A DNA stretch of 10,227 nt, taken from NCBI GenBank assembly GCA_030640325.1, contig DAOWJM010000134.1, positions 1 to 10,227 of the forward strand, read 5' to 3'. A program made the translations under genes and the position numbers. Below, piece by piece: positions 6,361 through 10,227 of this stretch (positions are counted from its first letter, which is position 1; each line of letters opens with the position of its first letter). This DNA is from Dehalococcoidia bacterium (GTDB lineage Bacteria; Chloroflexota; Dehalococcoidia; Dehalococcoidales; BS750m-G39). The notes under the pieces were generated by a model, which saw only the letters and a list, made by a program, of their open reading frames with translations, did no database searches and was not told the origin of the DNA.

Positions 6361-7284
6361 TTAATTACTCCCTCTTATAAATTTACTCAGTGGTGCCATG
6401 ATTTGTGAATCCACCGTGCTCTGTATATCAAACCACTTTATTCTATCATCTTTCAACTGAAACCAGGTATATTGATGCCGGACAAGTCGGTGGGTTTCAA
6501 ACTTGATTTGCTGTATGGCAGCAGCCAGGGTTAGCTCACCTCTAAGAAGCATGCTAATTTGCCTGTAGCCTATGCCGGACATAGCTGGCAGATTGAAATC
6601 GTAGCCCCTATTCACCAGCCGCTTGACTTCATCAACCAAACCCTGCTTTATCATTTCATCAACCCTCAAGTCAATTCTGCGATATAGTTCTGCTCTATCT
6701 GCGGTTAGACCTATTATGAGGGTGTTAAACGGCGGCGCCTCTTTACGCTGAAGCTGGGAAAAGGGAATCTCTGCCTCTTTATACACCTCAAGAGCCCTTA
6801 TGGTGCGGCGCACATTGCGAGGGTCAATCCTCTGCGCTGCCACCGGGTCAACACTGGTAAGCTCCTGATAAAGCTCATCTCCCCCCACCCTGGCCGCCTT
6901 CTCCTCCAGACCATGCCTGAATTCTGGGTCAGGCGCTACCTGCGGTATTCCCCAGCCTTCCAGTACTGACCATACATACAGCCCGCTACCACCTACCAAT
7001 AAGGCTAGCTTATTTCGCTGTTGAATGTCCTCAATAGCTCTGTAGGCTAGCTGTTGATATTGAGCCAGGCTAAAGTTTTCATCAGGACTAACTATATCAA
7101 TCAGGTGATGGAGAACTAGAGCGCGCTCCTCCTGGCTGGGTTTAGCGGTGCCAATATCCATATAACGGTAAATCTGTCTGCTGTCAGCACTCACTATCTC
7201 CCCGTTAAAAGCCTGAGCCAGGCGAAGAGCCAGCTTGCTCTTGCCTATGCCGGTAGAACCAACTATTGCTACTAAGTGGTTCAT
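6361..7284 (-). CDS. miaA: tRNA dimethylallyltransferase
   Basis: Transfers a dimethylallyl group to N6 of A37 in tRNAs that read codons starting with U, the first step toward ms2i6A; it acts in the cytoplasm. The 307 residues match the usual length. The P-loop is GSTGIGKS (9-16), a slight variant of the common GPTA-GKS form. DSRQIYRYMDIGTAKP (34-49), GGSGLY (98-103), the RIDP-N-RR--RALEVY block (152-168) and the GIGYRQ motif toward the C-terminus are all present. The start is ATG 7284; its ribosome binding site is poor (AGAG or GAAG). The next gene, dapF, begins 11 bases after its stop codon. Pairing of miaA with dap genes has no obvious metabolic logic and is probably historical. Confidence 0.96.
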   Translation of the reverse strand: MNHLVAIVGSTGIGKSKLALRLAQAFNGEIVSADSRQIYRYMDIGTAKPSQEERALVLHHLIDIVSPDENFSLAQYQQLAYRAIEDIQQRNKLALLVGGSGLYVWSVLEGWGIPQVAPDPEFRHGLEEKAARVGGDELYQELTSVDPVAAQRIDPRNVRRTIRALEVYKEAEIPFSQLQRKEAPPFNTLIIGLTADRAELYRRIDLRVDEMIKQGLVDEVKRLVNRGYDFNLPAMSGIGYRQISMLLRGELTLAAAIQQIKFETHRLVRHQYTWFQLKDDRIKWFDIQSTVDSQIMAPLSKFIRGSN

Positions 7285-7332
7285 TTCATAACTCTACTTC
7301 TCTCTAGACTTTGCGAAGAAACCTCTCTTAGC

Positions 7333-7485
7333 CTACCTGCCAAAGACATCTTGCTCTCCTTCATACCACTTCCGATAAGCCCAACTATGGATTTCACAAG
7401 CTAATTTTTGCTTCTTGCCCTCTTTAGCACAATAAGGGCAATAGATATCGTTTGTTAATATTTTGGGTGGTTTACCCCAAGGCAC
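7333..7485 (-). CDS. Small Cys-rich ORF, putative zinc-binding protein (50 aa)
   Basis: This short frame ends at TAG 7335-7333. From a GTG at 7485 it would encode 50 residues. It contains CPYC (residues 16-19) and, ten residues later, CEIH (30-33), the spacing of a small zinc ribbon or zinc finger. A Trp/Tyr/Arg-rich helix-like tail with SWAYRKWYEGE follows. The frame stays open upstream to a TAA at 7563-7561, but that extra part runs through the dispersed repeat and is probably not meaningful. The purine-rich GGGGAA just before the GTG is too close for a normal ribosome binding site, so the start is unsure. It may be a real small protein, or the remaining 3' end of a gene broken by the repeat. 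I do not recognise the family. It lies between tpiA and miaA on the same strand. Confidence 0.45.
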   Translation of the reverse strand: MPWGKPPKILTNDIYCPYCAKEGKKQKLACEIHSWAYRKWYEGEQDVFGR

Positions 7486-7510
7486 TTCCCCTGCTTTTTG
7501 AGGTTGCTTA

Positions 7511-7592
7511 TCAACCTCACCCCCTTTATCCTCCTCTCCTTCAAAGGAGAGGAGGAAGTATTAGTTTTGAAGGGGCTTCGCCTCTCTTTAAC
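7511..7592 (+). repeat. Dispersed double-hairpin repeat, copy 2
   Basis: This copy is related to 2917-2998 but inverted. The large hairpin is 7529-7541/7544-7556, a perfect 13-base inverted repeat (TCCTCCTCTCCTT and its complement) with almost no loop. The second hairpin is less perfect and lies around GGGGCTTCGCC (7571-7582). Against copy 1, a C-to-T change on one arm is matched by G-to-A on the other. The inserted base pair in the CTCTCC run is likewise matched. The stem is therefore kept although the sequence drifts. It lies about 20 bases after the tpiA stop codon and overlaps the upstream extension of the small Cys-rich ORF. Confidence 0.75.
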
Positions 7593-7611
7593 TCTCTTCG
7601 GATAGATGACC

Positions 7612-8364
7612 TTAAATCTCTGAGGTTTGCTTTACGATGCTCAAGAACTCGCTTGCTTTAAGGCTTGCTCCGCCGACAAGGGCACCATCTATCTCAGGCT
7701 GGTTTATAAATTCGGCAATATTATCAGCGGTTACACTGCCACCATAGAGGATGCGCACATTATGGGCAACTTTCTCGCCATGTTGCTGGGAGATATACTG
7801 GCGGATAAAACCGATGGTCTCATTTGCCTGCTCGCCGGTAGCTGCCCTGCCAGTGCCAATAGCCCAAATCGGCTCATAGGCTAAAACCAAACCACTGAAA
7901 TAATATATTCGGTCTGAAGACGAGTTCAGTTGCTCGGTTAATACCTCTTCTGTTCTTCCTGCCTCATTTTCCTCCAATCTTTCTCCGATACATAAAATGG
8001 GCTTCAGACCAACCTTCAGCGCCGCTTTGACCTTTTTATCTACAATCTCTCCAGTCTCATTAAAGTGCTGCCTGCGCTCGGAGTGTCCAATAATAACAAA
8101 TTCACAGAGGTCAGCCAGCATCAGTGGCGAAATCTCCCCGGTATATGCCCCCTTTTCCTCAAAGTATATATTCTGTGCCCCCAGTTTTATTGAACTTCCC
8201 TCAATTACCTCCTTTATGGCGGCTAAAGAGACAAAAGGTGGGCATATTACCTTATCCACATTGTCTATCTGGTCAAGCTCCTGGCGCATTTCATTGACCA
8301 GTTCTATAGCTTCGCTTACCGTGGTATTCATCTTCCAGTTACCAGCAATCATAGGGATGCGCAT
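7612..8364 (-). CDS. tpiA: Triosephosphate isomerase
   Basis: Interconverts dihydroxyacetone phosphate and glyceraldehyde 3-phosphate in glycolysis and gluconeogenesis. The 250 residues match the usual length of a single TIM barrel. The substrate-binding N9 and K11 (AGNWKMN), the electrophile H94 (IIGHSE), the catalytic base E164 (AYEPIWAIGTG), the mobile loop 6 that follows it, and the phosphate-binding YGGSV (207-211) and GGAS (231-234) segments are all intact. The start ATG has GAGG five bases upstream, a clear ribosome binding site. It follows the methyltransferase-like gene by 18 bases and belongs to a pgk-apgM-tpiA glycolytic series. Confidence 0.97.
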   Translation of the reverse strand: MRIPMIAGNWKMNTTVSEAIELVNEMRQELDQIDNVDKVICPPFVSLAAIKEVIEGSSIKLGAQNIYFEEKGAYTGEISPLMLADLCEFVIIGHSERRQHFNETGEIVDKKVKAALKVGLKPILCIGERLEENEAGRTEEVLTEQLNSSSDRIYYFSGLVLAYEPIWAIGTGRAATGEQANETIGFIRQYISQQHGEKVAHNVRILYGGSVTADNIAEFINQPEIDGALVGGASLKASEFLSIVKQTSEI

Positions 8365-8382
8365 TTTAACCTCACGTGAAAC

Positions 8383-8826
8383 TTATACTTTTGATTTAAA
8401 TAACTTTGGGAAAAACATGCCCACCTTACGCTTATATTCACGATATTCACTGCCAAATCGCCGTTCTAACTCCCTTTCCTCCCACAGTGATGCGTGCAGA
8501 TAGGCTGCTATTAAAGCAAGAATCGCCACCATTAGACCAGCAGTGGACTTAAAACCGATAGCTGCACTAAATGCCAGAAGGACGCAGGACAAACAAATTG
8601 GGTGCCTTATGTAAGAATAAATGCCGTCTGTAACCAATGCAGACCTATCACGACCACTGATGACCCTTAGAGGACAGGCTTTCATTCCCAGAGCGAGGAC
8701 TGGCATGGCTAGGATGACAAGAAGAGCACATACTAAATAACTTACCCACTCCGCCAACGGCAACAAAAGCACTGCCGACCTATTAGCAAAGAAAGACACG
8801 AGAATTACGAGTATGACCCAAGGCAC
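8383..8826 (-). CDS. Isoprenylcysteine/phospholipid methyltransferase-family membrane protein
   Basis: 147 residues with four hydrophobic segments (about 1-13, 29-49, 77-92 and 96-113). The C-terminal half carries the signature of the ICMT/PEMT-type membrane methyltransferases: LVTDGIYSYIRHP (64-76), then EEREL-RRFGSEYREYK (117-132), which form the S-adenosylmethionine pocket and the acidic end of the fold. It presumably methylates a lipid or a small membrane-associated molecule; the substrate is unknown. Bacteria of this sort have no prenylated CAAX proteins, so the family name should not be read as the function. It is on the short side for the family. The start is GTG 8826, with AGGAGG overlapping the apgM stop codon ten bases upstream. 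It is enclosed in a glycolytic operon, 14 bases after apgM and 18 before tpiA. Confidence 0.8.
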   Translation of the reverse strand: MPWVILVILVSFFANRSAVLLLPLAEWVSYLVCALLVILAMPVLALGMKACPLRVISGRDRSALVTDGIYSYIRHPICLSCVLLAFSAAIGFKSTAGLMVAILALIAAYLHASLWEERELERRFGSEYREYKRKVGMFFPKLFKSKV

Positions 8827-8840
8827 TTTTAAGTAGCCTC

Positions 8841-10046
8841 CTAAGCGCCAAATTTATTAAGCTTCAGAGCGTTAGCCATTGCTAGAGGCATAATCTGAGT
8901 TGCCGGAAACCTTCCCAGTCCGCCAAAAATACAGGCTGACTCTGAAAACTCGCCTACCCTATCAGGGCGACACCACTTGGAATACAAAAGGATTGGCAGC
9001 GGGTGCCAGCTATGTCCTTTGAGCAAGGCTGGTGTTGAGTGGTCGCCGGTAACCACGATGACATCGGGTTCAAGGCTGGTCAGGCTAGGTAGAGCATCAT
9101 CAACCTCTTCTATAATCCTGACCTTTCGGTCAAAGTCACCATCCTCACCAGCGGAATCAGTCCCCTTTATATGCAGGAAGAAGAAATCATAATCGGTATA
9201 GTTCTGTTTTAAGGTGGCAAACTCCTCTTTGATGCTGGCACCGGTTTCCAGAACCTGCATACCGACCAACTTAGCTAATCCACGATACATAGGATAACCG
9301 GCAATGGCTGCTGGCTTTAATTTATAGATTTCACCCATGGTGGAAAAGTGAGGTCGCTGGGAGAAGCCACGCAGCAGCACCATATTGGCTGGGTGATGCT
9401 TAGACAAGATTGTTCTGGCTTGAGCTATGAATTGGGCAGCAATAGCAGCCATCATATCAGCTTGTGGATTCAGGGCAGTAATAACCCTTGGCGCCACCCC
9501 TACCTGCTGGGGGTCGGAATCGCTGACCTCAGGAGTTAGTCCCTTTCCTCGAAACACTGTTATAAAGCGATGCTCCTTGACGGGGCAAACAAAAAGTTTA
9601 ACCCCCTCTATCACCAATCCATCTAGCAACTGGCATAGCTTGGTACACTTCTCAGTGGAGATACGCCCTGCCCTGCGGTCAATGACCAGTCCGGCTTCAT
9701 CTACAGTGCAGAAGTTACCCCGAGCTGCTATATCTCCCGGCTTTAGGTCAAAATCAATCCCCATTGCCTCCAGCACCCCCCGACCAATGCTGAAGCTGAG
9801 AGGGTCATAACCAAATAGAGCCAGATGACCTGGAGCGCTACCAGGGGTTATTCCCCGACTCACCGGGTCAATAAGACCACATGTACCTTTGGTTGCTAGC
9901 TGGTCGAGGTTAGGTGTATCGGCTGTTTCCAGCTCTGTCTTGCCCGTTTTTGGACTGGGCAATCCACCTACGCCATCAATAACCAGTAACACAATCTTGG
10001 TGGGGGAAGGTTTGGAAATGTCCTTTATTAAATTTAAACTATCCAT
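8841..10046 (-). CDS. apgM: 2,3-bisphosphoglycerate-independent phosphoglycerate mutase, archaeal type
   Basis: Interconverts 3-phosphoglycerate and 2-phosphoglycerate without a bisphosphoglycerate cofactor. It is a member of the alkaline-phosphatase superfamily with two metal ions. At 401 residues it matches the short archaeal-type ApgM and not the roughly 510-residue GpmI. The first metal ligand D24 (VLLVIDGVGG), the nucleophile S70 in GITPGSAPGHLALFGYDP, and the metal ligands in KGTDSAGEDGDFD (295-306), TGDHSTP (333-339), H345 and H348 are present. Start ATG 10046 lies five bases after the pgk stop codon; the ribosome binding site GAGG is inside the end of pgk, so the two are probably coupled. 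Its substrate is the product of Pgk, encoded just upstream. Confidence 0.95.
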   Translation of the reverse strand: MDSLNLIKDISKPSPTKIVLLVIDGVGGLPSPKTGKTELETADTPNLDQLATKGTCGLIDPVSRGITPGSAPGHLALFGYDPLSFSIGRGVLEAMGIDFDLKPGDIAARGNFCTVDEAGLVIDRRAGRISTEKCTKLCQLLDGLVIEGVKLFVCPVKEHRFITVFRGKGLTPEVSDSDPQQVGVAPRVITALNPQADMMAAIAAQFIAQARTILSKHHPANMVLLRGFSQRPHFSTMGEIYKLKPAAIAGYPMYRGLAKLVGMQVLETGASIKEEFATLKQNYTDYDFFFLHIKGTDSAGEDGDFDRKVRIIEEVDDALPSLTSLEPDVIVVTGDHSTPALLKGHSWHPLPILLYSKWCRPDRVGEFSESACIFGGLGRFPATQIMPLAMANALKLNKFGA

Positions 10047-10051
10047 TATAG

Positions 10052-10227
10052 TCAGACCTCACTATTGAGTAATGCCTCCACACCGGGCAGTGTTTCGCCA
10101 CCCAAGAATCTGAGTGAGGCACCGCCCCCGGTAGAGACAAAAGTCATCTTGTCAGCTAGTTTCATTTCAGTTACTACCTCAGCGGTAGAGCCTCCCCCAA
10201 TAATAGTAGTAGCCTCAAGACCAGCTA
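10052..10227 (-). CDS. pgk: Phosphoglycerate kinase, C-terminal end (cut by the window edge)
   Basis: The frame enters from the right edge and gives 57 residues before TGA (10054-10052). GLEATTIIGGGSTAEVV, then FVSTGGGASLRFL and LPGVEALL are the closing part of the nucleotide-binding domain of phosphoglycerate kinase, including the GGGAS phosphate-contact loop. Pgk forms ATP and 3-phosphoglycerate from 1,3-bisphosphoglycerate. This is the most upstream visible gene of the minus-strand operon; its promoter is outside the window. The end looks intact. Confidence 0.95.
   Translation of the reverse strand, partial: AGLEATTIIGGGSTAEVVTEMKLADKMTFVSTGGGASLRFLGGETLPGVEALLNSEV

Noticed and set aside
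7452..7661. A 69-codon plus-strand frame across the repeat between miaA and tpiA.
   Set aside because: Most of it is repeat sequence and the antisense of the tpiA end and of the small Cys-rich ORF. No start signal.
7997..8503. A 168-codon plus-strand frame opposite tpiA and the methyltransferase-like gene.
   Set aside because: It lies antisense to two well-supported genes and its translation has no family features; a shadow frame.
9427..9810. A 127-codon plus-strand frame opposite apgM.
   Set aside because: It is a shadow of the intact apgM gene, with no start signal and low-complexity Ser/Pro/Arg-rich content.

Overview
The window looks like a stretch of bacterial chromosome, most likely from the Chloroflexota, class Dehalococcoidia. 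The grounds are: an archaeal-type, cofactor-independent phosphoglycerate mutase (ApgM) between pgk and tpiA; an LL-diaminopimelate aminotransferase (DapL) next to dapF instead of the succinylase branch; and, from memory of Dehalococcoides-type genomes, a similar company of hflX, dapL, dapF and miaA. This assignment is an inference and was not checked by any search. Most genes are of roughly balanced base composition; one membrane-protein gene is visibly A+T-rich.

Layout. The left edge (bases 1-361, + strand) holds the end of a response-regulator receiver domain and a tRNA with a CAU anticodon. A major facilitator transporter of the monocarboxylate/oxalate-formate type follows at 525-1826 (+). 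It converges on a minus-strand gene at 2101-2802 for an unrecognised protein with three predicted membrane segments and a charged, probably coiled-coil region. That gene has a convincing extended -10 promoter placed so that the message would be leaderless.

From 3121 to the right edge every gene lies on the minus strand and reads right to left: pgk (partial) - apgM - an isoprenylcysteine/phospholipid methyltransferase-like membrane protein - tpiA - a small Cys-rich ORF - miaA - dapF - dapL - hflX. Gaps are mostly very short (5, 14 and 18 bases in the glycolytic part; 11 bases for miaA-dapF; an overlap for dapF-dapL; about 20 bases for dapL-hflX), so this is probably one or two operons. The 327-base gap between tpiA and miaA is the natural boundary. 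The right half supplies lower glycolysis/gluconeogenesis (triose phosphate isomerase, phosphoglycerate kinase, phosphoglycerate mutase). The left half supplies the last steps toward meso-diaminopimelate (DapL, then DapF) plus two RNA- or ribosome-directed functions: MiaA, which modifies tRNA, and HflX, a ribosome-splitting GTPase.

Two copies of a dispersed double-hairpin repeat lie in opposite orientation at 2917-2998 and 7511-7592. They flank the miaA-dapF-dapL-hflX block, and their stems differ by matched changes on both arms. Other points worth a look are an apparent AUU start codon for hflX behind a good Shine-Dalgarno sequence, and a 50-residue candidate zinc-binding ORF (7333-7485) between tpiA and miaA. 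I see no clear sign of a new defence or mobile system; this is mainly a housekeeping region with a few unusual details.
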